A DNA stretch of 47,338 nucleotides from the NCBI RefSeq assembly GCF_000803215.1, contig NZ_JSXC01000064.1:1-47338 (forward strand), in the 5' to 3' direction. This document shows, piece by piece, positions 8,886 to 18,115 of this stretch (the first letter of the stretch is position 1; the number at the start of each line of letters is the position of its first letter). This DNA comes from Pectobacterium fontis (GTDB lineage Bacteria; Pseudomonadota; Gammaproteobacteria; Enterobacterales; Enterobacteriaceae). Below the pieces are notes generated by a model. That model saw nothing but the letters and a program-made list of their open reading frames with translations, was not told the origin of the DNA and searched no databases. Both the position numbers and the translations under genes were made by a program.

Positions 8886-9842
8886 ATGAATGTTTATCTG
8901 AAAGGGTTGCTTTGTTGTTTGATGGCGACCGTGTCATGGGGAGCCATGTTTCCCATTATGACGCAGGCCCTGCTTCAGATCGATCCGTTTAATTTTACGA
9001 CGCTCCGTTATGGTATTGCGGGCATTGCCTTCGCGCTGTTGCTGTTGTTCTGGGAAGGCCCCGCCGCTTTCCGACTTAAGGGAGAACGGTGGGGGCTGGC
9101 CTGGTTGTTCGGAACCTTAGGGTTTGCTGGATTCGGTTTCCTGGTGTTTCTCGGTCAGCATCTTGCAGGCCCTGGCGGTGCGCTTACCGCGTCCATCATG
9201 ATGGCAACCATGCCGATGCTGGGGCTTCTTACCCTCTGGGCATTGAAAAAGGTTCGCCCGAAAGCCAGCACTTTTGTATTTATCCTATTATCTTTCAGTG
9301 GAGTCGTACTCGTTATCACCGATGGTGATGTCGCTGCGGTTCTTCACTCTCCGGTTAGTTTGACTGCCAACTTATTATTGATTGCAGGCGCACTTTGCTG
9401 GGTGCTGTACACCATTGGCGTAAGCTATTTCCCTGACTGGAGTCCGGTGCGTTATACCACGTTGACCACGTTGCTGGGTATGGTAAGCGTGGTCGCTACG
9501 GATTTACTGCTGATGGTCACGGGCACCATTACCGTACCGGGTATTACCGCGATCACATCGGTGATCCCACATCTGCTTTATATGGCGTTGGTTGCGGGGC
9601 TGATGGCGGTACTGTGCTGGAACATCGGTAACCGTATCATTACACCTAATAATGGCGTGCTATTTATGGACATTGTGCCTGTGACTGCGTTTGTTGTTTC
9701 GGCACTGAATGGCGTAGTACCGACACACGTACAGATCGTTGGTGCTACGATTACTGCGGCGGCGTTAGTGCTAAATAATCTCTGCCAGCGTAAACTTTCC
9801 CTACAGACCGCTGCGCTAAAAATCTCAGCAGCCCGTCGGTAA
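8886..9842 (+). CDS. EamA/DMT-family inner-membrane transporter
   Basis: The 318-residue product is highly hydrophobic, with about ten predicted membrane segments in two EamA-like repeats (first from LLCCLMATVSWGAMFPIM, second from LLLIAGALCWVLYTIGV). That fits the drug/metabolite transporter superfamily, whose members export amino acids, sugars or drugs. The start is placed at the ATG at 8886 because AAGGTGG precedes it at a suitable distance, whereas the ATG 15 bp upstream lacks a good site. The substrate cannot be told from sequence. The LysR gene just downstream is convergent and may or may not regulate it. Confidence 0.85.
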   Translation: MNVYLKGLLCCLMATVSWGAMFPIMTQALLQIDPFNFTTLRYGIAGIAFALLLLFWEGPAAFRLKGERWGLAWLFGTLGFAGFGFLVFLGQHLAGPGGALTASIMMATMPMLGLLTLWALKKVRPKASTFVFILLSFSGVVLVITDGDVAAVLHSPVSLTANLLLIAGALCWVLYTIGVSYFPDWSPVRYTTLTTLLGMVSVVATDLLLMVTGTITVPGITAITSVIPHLLYMALVAGLMAVLCWNIGNRIITPNNGVLFMDIVPVTAFVVSALNGVVPTHVQIVGATITAAALVLNNLCQRKLSLQTAALKISAARR

Positions 9843-9876
9843 AGGACATCTCCAGCTCTACCCTGATGGGTAGAGC

Positions 9877-10755
9877 TTAAACAGGTATCTGCCAGATATC
9901 CCTCACCGTATTGATTAGCGCTGCGACAACGGGCGATGTTTCTTTCTCACGATCCCACATAAAGCAGAGCTGGCTTACTGTTTTATCTCCAGGCCAAATA
10001 TACAGTTCTTCGTTATCCTGAAGGATCAAGGCAATATCCTCGCGCATCAGTGTGATCCCTGCTTCCATACCAACCAGTTCCGCGAGTGTTTTTTCCTGAT
10101 CGGCGACGATGGCTGGCAGTGCACTCACTCCATTTCTCCCCAGAAAATCTTTCGCAATCGTGTTGAAAGAACATTTTTCTGGCGTGGCAATCCAGGGTAA
10201 TTCTTGGATCTGTCGCCATCCAGCCGTCTTAAGCTGAGTTTTCCAAGCCCAGGGGCCGACGAGGCACAGGGTGATTGGTGAGATGGCGATCATACCCAGT
10301 CGAGCTTCATTCACTTCTCCGATAACGAAGCCGGCATCTAGTTCACCTGCGAGCAGGGCGTCAACGATATGGCCGGAAATGTCCTGCCTAAGTGTCAGAC
10401 TGATGTTTTGGTGTTGCTGACGCAACTGAGAAAGTACCCGTGGGAGGTTGAGGATCAAGGGCACGGATATAGTACCAAGCGCACAAGTTCCAGATGTGTG
10501 CAGCGAGCGAGCTTTACTCACGAATTTGCTGGCGGCATCAAGCGCAAGCTGGGCTTCATCCCGCATGATTATACCGGACGCAGTCAGCTCCATACCTCGT
10601 GGGGTACGTCTGAAAAGCCTGACATTAAATTCCGTCTCGAGCGACTTGATATGAGCGCTCACGGCTGGCTGACTCAGAAACAGAAGACTGGCTGCTCGAG
10701 TCAGACTCGCTGTTTCCGCCACGGTCACAAAGGTTCTGAGCTGGTTTAGATCCAT
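9877..10755 (-). CDS. LysR-family transcriptional regulator
   Basis: The 292-residue product has the standard LysR layout. An N-terminal winged helix-turn-helix (MDLNQLRTFVTVAETASLTRAASLLFLSQPAVSAHIKSLE, given here as residues 1-40 in outline) is followed by a periplasmic-binding-like effector domain from about residue 90. It lies 35 bp from the convergent EamA gene and is divergent from the enolase-superfamily/ABC transporter operon across a ~525-bp gap. LysR proteins often control the divergent operon, so that operon is a reasonable target, but this is inference. The effector is unknown. Confidence 0.88.
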   Translation of the reverse strand: MDLNQLRTFVTVAETASLTRAASLLFLSQPAVSAHIKSLETEFNVRLFRRTPRGMELTASGIIMRDEAQLALDAASKFVSKARSLHTSGTCALGTISVPLILNLPRVLSQLRQQHQNISLTLRQDISGHIVDALLAGELDAGFVIGEVNEARLGMIAISPITLCLVGPWAWKTQLKTAGWRQIQELPWIATPEKCSFNTIAKDFLGRNGVSALPAIVADQEKTLAELVGMEAGITLMREDIALILQDNEELYIWPGDKTVSQLCFMWDREKETSPVVAALINTVRDIWQIPV

Positions 10756-11280
10756 TAAATTTCCTGCTTAATCCGGTTAAGAAGCTATATGACCCGTTTT
10801 ACCACGCGTGCCTTACATTAATATTTATTTTTTTACATATCTATACGCTCAGTGTGAATCCGTCATGTCATCGATGAATCACAACACACTTCACCATCAG
10901 TGCCCTCTGTCGCTCAAAAATAAAACGAAAAATTATCCATTCATTTAATAAGGCTATGAAATCTTCTGGTGATAATGCTCACAGCCTTATGGGCATTTGC
11001 ACAGTTATCCACGGCATAATTTCTTCATATGAAAGAAATTGCCTAATGACTAACGGCGTAACAACCTTAATAATTGAAAATAAAACACCATTTTTTTTTA
11101 ATTAGCACGTTATTTCCTTTCTGTGACATTGATCGACTTATCAGGTCGTACCAGAAGAATAGTGGTGCTTTTTATCTATCCATCCCAACACGTTAGCGAA
11201 GTTTATTCTTTAATGATTAATGTGGCTGACATTCGTCATCGTGTACATGAGTTGTGTTAAACATCAAGGCAGGTAACAAC
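10756..11280. other. Divergent intergenic region, LysR gene / enolase-superfamily operon
   Basis: This ~525-bp A+T-rich stretch has no convincing gene. It must hold the promoters of both divergent transcription units. The most visible symmetry is AATTTCTTCATATGAAAGAAATT near 11018-11040 in outline, an inverted repeat with one unpaired base centred on CATATG, a candidate operator. A sequence resembling a DnaA box (TTATCCACG, 10996-11004) is present but has a mismatch and no companions. Confidence 0.45.
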
Positions 11281-12435
11281 GTGAAAATAGAGTCAATTGA
11301 TGTCACCGTTTTTACTTATCCCACGCGTCGGGTTTCCGACAGTGCGGGTCATTCACATCCGGGAGCCGAGAATCAGGCCAAGATGGCGCTATTAACCATC
11401 ACGGCGGATGACGGTCAAAAAGGTTACGCTTTCGCTCCGCCGGAAGTGATTCGTCCTCATATCGTTAATGCTTTCTTCCGTAAGGTACTGATTGGTCAGA
11501 ACCCGTTCGATCGTGAGCGCCTATGGCAAGATTTGGTGCACTGGCAGCGTGGTAGCGCTAACCAATTGACCGATCGCGCGTTGTCGATTGTGGAATCCGC
11601 ATTGTGGGATCTGCAAGGTCGCGTGTTGAACATGCCCGTGCATAAACTGCTTGGCGGCTATCGTGAAAAGGTTCCCGCCTACGGCAGTACCATGTGTGGC
11701 GATGAGCTGGAAGGCGGTTTATCGACGCCAGAGGAATATGGCCAGTTTGCTGAAAAGCTGGTGCAGCGCGGTTATAAGGCGATCAAGCTGCATACCTGGA
11801 TGCCGCCAGTCTCGTTCGCGCCTAGCCCAAAAATGGATGTGAAAGCCTGTGCGGCGGTGCGTGAAGCCGTTGGCCCGGATATCTGCCTGATGCTGGATGG
11901 CTACCACTGGTACAGCCGCAGCGATGCACTGTACATCGGCCGTGAATTGCAAAAGCTTGATTTCACCTGGTTTGAAGAACCGATGGAAGAGCAGAGCATG
12001 GCATCTTATAGCTGGCTGACCAAGAGCCTGGATATCGATGTTATCGGGCCGGAAAGCCTGTCAGGTAAATACTTCAGCCGTGCTGATTGGGTTAAAGAAG
12101 GCGCCTGTGACATTTTACGTGCGGGTGTGCAAGGTGTAGGTGGCCTCTGGCCGTGTATGAAAGTCGCGAGCCTGGCGGAATCTTTCGGAATGGACTGTGA
12201 AGTTCACGGCAACGGCGCACCAAACCTCAACGTTGTGGGGGCGATCAAAAACTGCCGCTGGTATGAGCGCGGTCTGCTGCACCCTTTCCTCGATTACGAC
12301 GAACCCGCTGCGTATCTGAACGCGATTGTCGATCCGATGGATGACGACGGTTTTGTGCATCTGCCGCAACGTCCGGGACTGGGCGAAGATATCAATTTTG
12401 ACTGGATTGAGGAGCACACCCTAAGTAAAGAATAG
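11281..12435 (+). CDS. Enolase-superfamily (mandelate racemase/muconate lactonizing) enzyme
   Basis: Members abstract a proton alpha to a carboxylate in an acid-sugar or amino-acid derivative, with Mg2+ stabilising the enolate. The 384-residue product has the capping domain followed by the barrel. Expected metal ligands are Asp206 (LMLDGYHW), Glu232 (WFEEP) and Glu258 (IGPES). Candidate acid/base residues are Lys169-x-His171 (AIKLHTW) and His309 (EVHGNG). The GTG at 11281 is chosen as start because AAGGCAGG precedes it; another GTG lies 9 codons upstream. It heads an operon with an oligopeptide-type ABC importer, so the imported solute is probably its substrate or precursor. The exact reaction is unknown; an acid-sugar dehydratase is one possibility. 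Confidence 0.85.
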   Translation: MKIESIDVTVFTYPTRRVSDSAGHSHPGAENQAKMALLTITADDGQKGYAFAPPEVIRPHIVNAFFRKVLIGQNPFDRERLWQDLVHWQRGSANQLTDRALSIVESALWDLQGRVLNMPVHKLLGGYREKVPAYGSTMCGDELEGGLSTPEEYGQFAEKLVQRGYKAIKLHTWMPPVSFAPSPKMDVKACAAVREAVGPDICLMLDGYHWYSRSDALYIGRELQKLDFTWFEEPMEEQSMASYSWLTKSLDIDVIGPESLSGKYFSRADWVKEGACDILRAGVQGVGGLWPCMKVASLAESFGMDCEVHGNGAPNLNVVGAIKNCRWYERGLLHPFLDYDEPAAYLNAIVDPMDDDGFVHLPQRPGLGEDINFDWIEEHTLSKE

Positions 12436-12535
12436 CGTTTTGTTGTATATGAAGCGTTTTTTGTTCGATCTGAAAGATAGCCTTACCTAAAAAATAAAAA
12501 GTTGTCGTCTTCCATGCTCCCACACCTGGAGAATA

Positions 12536-14149
12536 ATGATGAAAGCACGAGCAATACTCCGTACCCTGCTGTTAGGTTCACTCTGTATGGCCGCCACGCC
12601 GGCCATTCTATCGGCAAAAACCCCTGACGATCAGTTGATTGTTGGGATGAACATGAACAACATGCTCTCACTCGATCCGGCTGCCATGACCGGTAACGAA
12701 GTGGTGGGCATTATCGTTAACCTCTATGACTCGCTGGTGGTGCTGGATCCCGCCAATCTGAGTAACGTCCTGCCTTCTCTGGCGAAAAGCTGGAGCGTGA
12801 GTGATGACGGTAAGATCATCACGTTTAATCTGGTGGATAACGCCAAATTCCACTCCGGCAACCCCGTGACGGCGCAAGACTTTGCCTGGTCGATGAAACG
12901 TCTGCTTAGCCTCAACATGGCACAGGCCACGACGTGGAAATCCTACGGCTTCACTGCGGAAAACGTGGAGAAAATGATCCGCGCCAAAGATGCTCACACC
13001 GTTGAAATCGAACTGCCGAAGCCAAACGACCCCAAACTGGTGATCTATTCGCTGGCGACGTTGGGGAGCGGTTCGGTGCTGGATAGCAAAACCGTCATGC
13101 AGCACGATAAAAATGGTGACTGGGGTAACGGCTGGCTGACCACTAATGAAGCCGGTTCGGGTCCGTTTAAGCTGGACGTGTGGCAGGCGAAAGACGTGCT
13201 GCGCATTAGCAAAGTGGAGAACAACTGGCAGGGCGACGCAAAAATGCGGCGCGTGATTTTCCGTCATATGACCGAATCACAGGCGCTGCGTCTGATGATT
13301 GAAAAAGGCGATATTGACGTGGCCTCTGGCATGTCGGTGCCGGATATCAACGCGTTGAAACAAGATAAAGACGTTGTGGTTGATGAGGTGAAAAAAGGCA
13401 CGCTGTACTACGTGGCAATGAGTCTGAAAAATGAATACTTCGCGAAACCGAAAGTGCGTGAAGCCGTGCGTTACCTGATTGATTACGATGGCGTCAATAA
13501 GACGGTGATGCCCGGCTACGGTTTCTATCATCAGCGTCCCATCCAGAAAGGGATGGATGTGACGTTGCCGGATCCTGGCTACAAACTGGATGTACCGCGC
13601 GCCAAGGCATTGTTGGCCGAAGCGGGTTACCCCAATGGATTTGAAACCACGCTGCGCGTCCTGTCCGATCAGCCGTTCCTGAATCTGGCGACGTCGGTAC
13701 AGTCCACGCTGGCACAGGCCGGTATCAAAGCCAAAATCATCTCCGGCACCGGTAATCAGGTTTACGGTGCGATGCGCGATCGTAACTTCGATATGCTGGT
13801 GGGCCGCGGCGGCGGCGGCGTTGACCCGCATCCTCACTCCAGCCTGCGTTCTGTGGTCTATAACCCGGATAACAGCGATGCAGCCAAACTGACCAACTTC
13901 CAGGGCTGGCGCACCTCTTTCTATGACAAGCCGCTGAACGACATGATCGATCAGGCGCTGTTGGAGAAAGATCCTCAGAAACAAAAGCAGATGTATATCG
14001 ATGTACAGAATCGCTATGAAGAACTGTTCCCGGCCATTATTCCGGTATCGCAGATGATCGATTCTGTGGTGTTGCGTAAGGACGTGAAAGGCTATGTGCC
14101 GCATCCGTCTTCTACGACGCATCTGCGCGAGGTGTATAAACAGCGCTAG
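12536..14149 (+). CDS. ABC transporter periplasmic substrate-binding protein (family 5, oligopeptide/dipeptide type)
   Basis: The 537-residue product begins with a typical signal peptide (positive n-region MMKARAILR, hydrophobic core, cleavage near AILSA-KTPDD), so it is periplasmic. The mature part matches the DppA/OppA class: an N-terminal segment with VGMNMNNMLSLDPAAM, then ...LAKSWSVSDDGKIITFNL..., then the FHSGNPVTAQDFAWS signature. Such proteins bind peptides, opines, nickel or other solutes. It follows the enolase-superfamily gene by 100 bp and precedes two permeases and two ATPases. Either of two adjacent ATGs (12536, 12539) could be used; TGGAGA lies just upstream. Confidence 0.9.
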   Translation: MMKARAILRTLLLGSLCMAATPAILSAKTPDDQLIVGMNMNNMLSLDPAAMTGNEVVGIIVNLYDSLVVLDPANLSNVLPSLAKSWSVSDDGKIITFNLVDNAKFHSGNPVTAQDFAWSMKRLLSLNMAQATTWKSYGFTAENVEKMIRAKDAHTVEIELPKPNDPKLVIYSLATLGSGSVLDSKTVMQHDKNGDWGNGWLTTNEAGSGPFKLDVWQAKDVLRISKVENNWQGDAKMRRVIFRHMTESQALRLMIEKGDIDVASGMSVPDINALKQDKDVVVDEVKKGTLYYVAMSLKNEYFAKPKVREAVRYLIDYDGVNKTVMPGYGFYHQRPIQKGMDVTLPDPGYKLDVPRAKALLAEAGYPNGFETTLRVLSDQPFLNLATSVQSTLAQAGIKAKIISGTGNQVYGAMRDRNFDMLVGRGGGGVDPHPHSSLRSVVYNPDNSDAAKLTNFQGWRTSFYDKPLNDMIDQALLEKDPQKQKQMYIDVQNRYEELFPAIIPVSQMIDSVVLRKDVKGYVPHPSSTTHLREVYKQR

Positions 14150-14166
14150 TTTCCACACGTTCAACC

Positions 14167-14201
14167 GGATGAGTAGCCGATACGTTCTCGGCTACCCATC
14201 C
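14167..14201 (+). other. Long stem-loop after the substrate-binding protein gene
   Basis: A 14-bp stem with one mismatch, 14167-14180 against 14188-14201, has a core of GTAGCCGA paired with TCGGCTAC and a 7-base loop. It has no T-run. Hairpins here commonly protect the upstream transcript, so that binding protein is made in excess over the membrane parts. Confidence 0.6.
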
Positions 14202-14280
14202 CGATCAGATACGTTAAAAGAGATAACCGCGTGAGTGGTGAGTTGCTGTCGCCGCTAAGCGGAATATCAGGAGAAAGAAC

Positions 14281-15321
14281 ATGGTTTTCTCTGATTGGAT
14301 CAAGCCGGGTGGGGTACTGCGTCGTTTGGCAAAACGTCTGTTTCAGGTGGTCGTCACGCTGTTCGGATTATTAATCCTGACCTTCGTGATCGGCCGCGTG
14401 ATGCCCATCGATCCCGTTCTGGCGATTGTCGGACAGGATGCCGACCAAAGTACCTATCAACAGGTTTACCAACAACTGGGGTTGGATAAGCCGCTGTATG
14501 TGCAGTTCTTTATTTACTTCAACTCGCTGATACATGGGGATCTGGGCAATGCGCTCCTGACCGGACGACCAGTGATGGATGACATTATCCGTGTTTTCCC
14601 CGCGACCGTTGAACTGGCGACGATGGCGATTATTGTCGGTGCCGGTCTGGGCGTGCCGCTAGGCGTGCTGGCTGCGGCACGACGCGGCAAGTGGGCGGAT
14701 TATGTGGTGCGTTTTATCAGCCTTGCCGGTTACTCCACGCCGATATTCTGGGTCGGGATGATGGGACTGCTGGTGTTTTATGCCTGGTTGAACTGGGTCG
14801 GTGGTGCCGGACGGGTGGATATGGCCTACGACGGGTTGGTGGAGAACCGTACCGGTCTGCTACTGCTGGATGCATTGCTGGCGGGCGAATGGGAGGTGTT
14901 TCGCAGCGCACTGAACCATCTGGTGTTGCCAGCCACGATTCTGGGTTTCCATTCACTGGCTTATATCAGCCGTATGACGCGCAGCTTCATGCTGGCGCAG
15001 CTTTCACAGGAATACATTATTACCGCGCGCGTGAAAGGGCTGTCTGAATTCCGCGTTGTCTGGGCGCACGCGTTTCGCAATATTCTGGTTCAGCTTCTGA
15101 CGGTGGTGGCGCTGGCGTATGGCTCGCTGCTGGAAGGCGCGGTGCTGATCGAAACGGTCTTCTCATGGCCGGGCTTTGGTTCCTATCTGACAGGCAGTTT
15201 GCTGCTGGGAGATATGAACGCGGTGATGGGATGTGTGCTGCTGGTCGGGTTGATCTTCGTGACGCTTAACCTGCTGTCGGACATGTTGTATCAAATCTTT
15301 GATCCGAGGACGAACGCATGA
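14281..15321 (+). CDS. ABC transporter permease (DppB/OppB type)
   Basis: The 346-residue product begins with a membrane segment after a basic stretch (RRLAKRLFQVVVTLFGLLILTFVIGRVMPIDPV), the usual start of DppB-type permeases. The cytoplasmic EAA-like loop lies near EYIITARVKGLSEFRVVWAH in outline. About six membrane segments are visible. GGAGAAAGAAC precedes the ATG. It pairs with the next permease to form the channel of the importer and overlaps it by 4 bp. Confidence 0.92.
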   Translation: MVFSDWIKPGGVLRRLAKRLFQVVVTLFGLLILTFVIGRVMPIDPVLAIVGQDADQSTYQQVYQQLGLDKPLYVQFFIYFNSLIHGDLGNALLTGRPVMDDIIRVFPATVELATMAIIVGAGLGVPLGVLAAARRGKWADYVVRFISLAGYSTPIFWVGMMGLLVFYAWLNWVGGAGRVDMAYDGLVENRTGLLLLDALLAGEWEVFRSALNHLVLPATILGFHSLAYISRMTRSFMLAQLSQEYIITARVKGLSEFRVVWAHAFRNILVQLLTVVALAYGSLLEGAVLIETVFSWPGFGSYLTGSLLLGDMNAVMGCVLLVGLIFVTLNLLSDMLYQIFDPRTNA

Positions 15322-16241
15322 ATATTTCCTCTGAGCCGTCAGTCCGTCGTGAGTCGCTAGTACGGACATCGCCGGAAAAACGCACGAGCCGTCTGCGGTT
15401 ACGCGGGGCGCGAATCGGCGGGTTTTTATTGACGATGTTGCGCAATCCGCTCACCGCGATTGGTTCTGCGATTGTGCTGATGTTGATGCTAGTTGCCATC
15501 TTTGCGCCGTGGATCGCGACACATGATCCGCTGGCACAAGATTTAGCCAACGCGTTACAGGCGCCAAGTGCGGCGCACTATTTTGGCACCGATGAGTTTG
15601 GGCGCGATGTATTTAGCCGCCTGGTCTATGGCTCGCGTATTACGCTGTATATCGTGGCGTTGGTGTCCGTCACCGTCGGGCCTATCGGGCTGGCGCTGGG
15701 CGTGATAGCGGGGTATTACGGCGGTATCGTCGATACCATCCTGATGCGTATCACCGATATCTTCATCTCTTTCCCCAGTCTGGTGTTGGCACTGGCGTTC
15801 GTGGCGGCACTTGGCCCCGGTCTGGAGCATGTGGTGATCGCCATTACCTTGACGGCCTGGCCGCCGATTGCTCGTCTGGCAAGGGCGGAGACGCTGTCGC
15901 TGCGTCACGCAGACTTTGTTTCCGCCGTGAAGCTGCAAGGGGCATCGTCTATCCGCATCCTGCTGCATCACATTGTGCCGCTGTGTCTGCCATCGGTGAT
16001 TATCCGTATCACCATGAATATGGCGGGCATCATTCTGACGGCCGCGGGTCTGGGTTTTCTGGGATTGGGGGCGCAGCCGCCCGATCCTGAATGGGGCGCG
16101 ATGATCTCTGCGGGTCGTCGTTACATGATGGAGTGCTGGTGGTTAGTAACTATTCCGGGGCTGGCGATTTTGATTAACAGCCTGGCGTTCAACTTCCTTG
16201 GAGACGGCCTACGTGACATCCTCGATCCCAGAACTGAATAA
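15318..16241 (+). CDS. ABC transporter permease (DppC/OppC type)
   Basis: The 307-residue product has a basic cytoplasmic N-terminus of about 40 residues, a membrane segment (NPLTAIGSAIVLMLMLVAIF), and the DppC hallmark GTDEFGRDVFSRLVYGSR near residue 90. The EAA loop includes LRHADFVSAVKLQGAS. It overlaps the upstream permease by 4 bp and its 3' end overlaps the next ATPase gene, so all three are translationally coupled. Confidence 0.92.
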   Translation: MNISSEPSVRRESLVRTSPEKRTSRLRLRGARIGGFLLTMLRNPLTAIGSAIVLMLMLVAIFAPWIATHDPLAQDLANALQAPSAAHYFGTDEFGRDVFSRLVYGSRITLYIVALVSVTVGPIGLALGVIAGYYGGIVDTILMRITDIFISFPSLVLALAFVAALGPGLEHVVIAITLTAWPPIARLARAETLSLRHADFVSAVKLQGASSIRILLHHIVPLCLPSVIIRITMNMAGIILTAAGLGFLGLGAQPPDPEWGAMISAGRRYMMECWWLVTIPGLAILINSLAFNFLGDGLRDILDPRTE

Positions 16242-17100
16242 GTCTTCTCAACGTGTAGCGGGAAGCTCGCCCCTGATGGAAGTGGAAAATCTGCGGGTAA
16301 GCTTTGTGAACCGCGGGGCCGTGACCGATGCCGTGCGCGGCGTGTCGTTCACGCTTGGCTGCGAAAAGCTGGCGATTGTCGGTGAATCCGGCTCCGGCAA
16401 ATCGACGGTTGGCCGTGCGCTGTTGCAATTGCATCCGCACAGCGCGCGGATTACGGCGGATAAACTGCGTTTCGGCGATACCGATCTGCTGAAAGCGGAT
16501 GAAGCGCGGATGCGTCAGATTCGCGGCAAGCGCATCTCCATGATTATGCAGGATCCAAAATATTCGTTGAATCCGGTGGTGTGCGTCGGCGACCAGATTG
16601 CCGAAGCCTATCTGGCGCACCATAAAGTGTCGCACCGTGAGGCGAAGGAAAAGGTCATGGCGATGCTGGACGTGGTACGTATTCGTCAGCCAGAGCGCGT
16701 ATACCATCTGTATCCTCATGAAATCTCGGGCGGGCAGGGGCAGCGCATCATGATTGCGATGATGTTGATTACTGAACCTGAAATCGTGATTGCCGATGAG
16801 CCGACCTCGGCGCTGGATGTGTCCGTGCGCTTGCAGGTGCTGGCGATGCTGGACGATCTGGTGAGTGAGCGCGGTCTGGGGCTGATTTTCATCAGCCACG
16901 ATATTAATCTGGTGCGCAGCTTTTGCGATCGGGTGCTGGTGATGTACGCCGGGCGCGTTGTGGAATCGATCGCCGCCGCCGATCTGGATAATGCCCAGCA
17001 TCCGTATACGCGTGGATTGCTGAATTCGCTGCCGGATATTGACCATCGACGTCCACGCTTGCCGGTGATGAATCGCGATCCAGCCTGGATCAATGGATAA
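16213..17100 (+). CDS. ABC transporter ATP-binding protein (DppD/OppD type)
   Basis: The ~295-residue protein carries Walker A GESGSGKST, the ABC signature region SGGQGQR, Walker B IVIADEPTSALD and the H-loop FISHD. The GTG at 16213 is chosen because TTGGAG lies nine bases before it; a TTG 15 bp upstream is the alternative. The start lies inside the end of the upstream permease gene. The C-terminal DppD-type segment includes HPYTRGLLNSLPDI. Together with the next gene it powers import of the unknown solute. Confidence 0.91.
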   Translation: MTSSIPELNKSSQRVAGSSPLMEVENLRVSFVNRGAVTDAVRGVSFTLGCEKLAIVGESGSGKSTVGRALLQLHPHSARITADKLRFGDTDLLKADEARMRQIRGKRISMIMQDPKYSLNPVVCVGDQIAEAYLAHHKVSHREAKEKVMAMLDVVRIRQPERVYHLYPHEISGGQGQRIMIAMMLITEPEIVIADEPTSALDVSVRLQVLAMLDDLVSERGLGLIFISHDINLVRSFCDRVLVMYAGRVVESIAAADLDNAQHPYTRGLLNSLPDIDHRRPRLPVMNRDPAWING

Positions 17101-17111
17101 AGGGGATAATC

Positions 17112-17921
17112 ATGGCAACGGAAACAATGAACCAGCGTACGCCGATGATCGAAGTGAATAACCTGAATCTCTCTTTTGGGCTGGGGAGTGCGAAGAATCA
17201 GGTGCTGTACGATGTGAACCTGACCGTCAACAATGGCGATATCTTTGGTTTGGTGGGGGAGTCCGGCTCCGGTAAAACCACGGTGCTGAAGTGTCTGGCC
17301 GGACTATTCAATCATTGGGAAGGTACGTTGCTGATCGACGGGCAGAAATTGGCACATCGGATCGATCAGGCGCGCTGCCGTCAGGTGCAGATGGTGTTTC
17401 AGGATCCGTATGGATCGCTGCATCCTCGTCATACGGTGGAATCGATTCTGGAGGAGCCGCTGTCGATCCACCGCTTTGATGATCGTGACGATCGTATCGA
17501 TACCTTGCTGGAGAAGGTGGGATTGGGGACGTCATTCCGCCGCCGCTATCCGCATCAGCTTTCTGGGGGGCAGCGTCAGCGTGTGGCAATTGCCCGGGCG
17601 CTGATTCTTGAGCCGAGGGTGCTGCTGCTGGATGAGCCGACGTCGGCGCTGGATGTGTCGGTGCAGGCGGAAATTCTCAATCTGTTGATGGAGTTGCAGC
17701 AGCAAGAAAAACTAACTTATCTGATGGTGACACATGATTTGGGCGTCATTTCCCATCTGTGTCATAAAGTGGCGGTGATGCAATACGGCAAGATACTGGA
17801 AACGCTGGAAACCGACGACCTGACCAGTGATGTGCCGAAGGATGACTACACCTCAATGCTGGTGGACGCCAGCCGTCAGTACAGCCGCGATCTGGCGATA
17901 CGTTCAGAGCGCATGGGGTAG
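17112..17921 (+). CDS. ABC transporter ATP-binding protein (DppF/OppF type)
   Basis: The 269-residue product has Walker A GESGSGKTT, Q-loop MVFQDPYGSLHPRHTV, signature LSGGQRQR, Walker B LLLDEPTSALD and H-loop VTHD. The QDPYGSLHPR segment is typical of the second ATPase in dipeptide-type importers. It follows the first ATPase by 11 bp with an AAGGGGATAATC ribosome-binding region. It is the last gene of the operon and is followed by a terminator. Confidence 0.92.
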   Translation: MATETMNQRTPMIEVNNLNLSFGLGSAKNQVLYDVNLTVNNGDIFGLVGESGSGKTTVLKCLAGLFNHWEGTLLIDGQKLAHRIDQARCRQVQMVFQDPYGSLHPRHTVESILEEPLSIHRFDDRDDRIDTLLEKVGLGTSFRRRYPHQLSGGQRQRVAIARALILEPRVLLLDEPTSALDVSVQAEILNLLMELQQQEKLTYLMVTHDLGVISHLCHKVAVMQYGKILETLETDDLTSDVPKDDYTSMLVDASRQYSRDLAIRSERMG

Positions 17922-17949
17922 GTCGATACGTTTTGCGATACTCATCATG

Positions 17950-17974
17950 AGGGCCGAGCAATCGGCTCTTTTTT
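17950..17974 (+). terminator. Intrinsic terminator of the ABC importer operon
   Basis: AGGGCCGA (17950-17957), loop GCAA, TCGGCTCT (17962-17969), then a run of six T. This is a standard rho-independent terminator about 30 bp after the last ATPase gene. Confidence 0.88.
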
Positions 17975-18115
17975 ATTTTTGATACAGGTTGTGGCTCACA
18001 TTTAGTTACGAACAAACTTTTATTCGTAAAAAAAGGTAAATGGGTAGCGTTGAAGAGTGTGGATACTTACAATCATTACGCTTTCTGTAGTTAGCCTCTT
18101 CAAAAAGGAATCCTC

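Noticed and set aside
10996-11004. DnaA-box-like TTATCCACG
   Set aside because: Single copy with a mismatch and no companion boxes or origin-like context.
16189-17046. 285-codon minus-strand frame antisense to the first ABC ATPase gene
   Set aside because: His/Gln/Arg-rich product typical of antisense reading of a G+C-rich gene; the plus-strand ATPase has all motifs.
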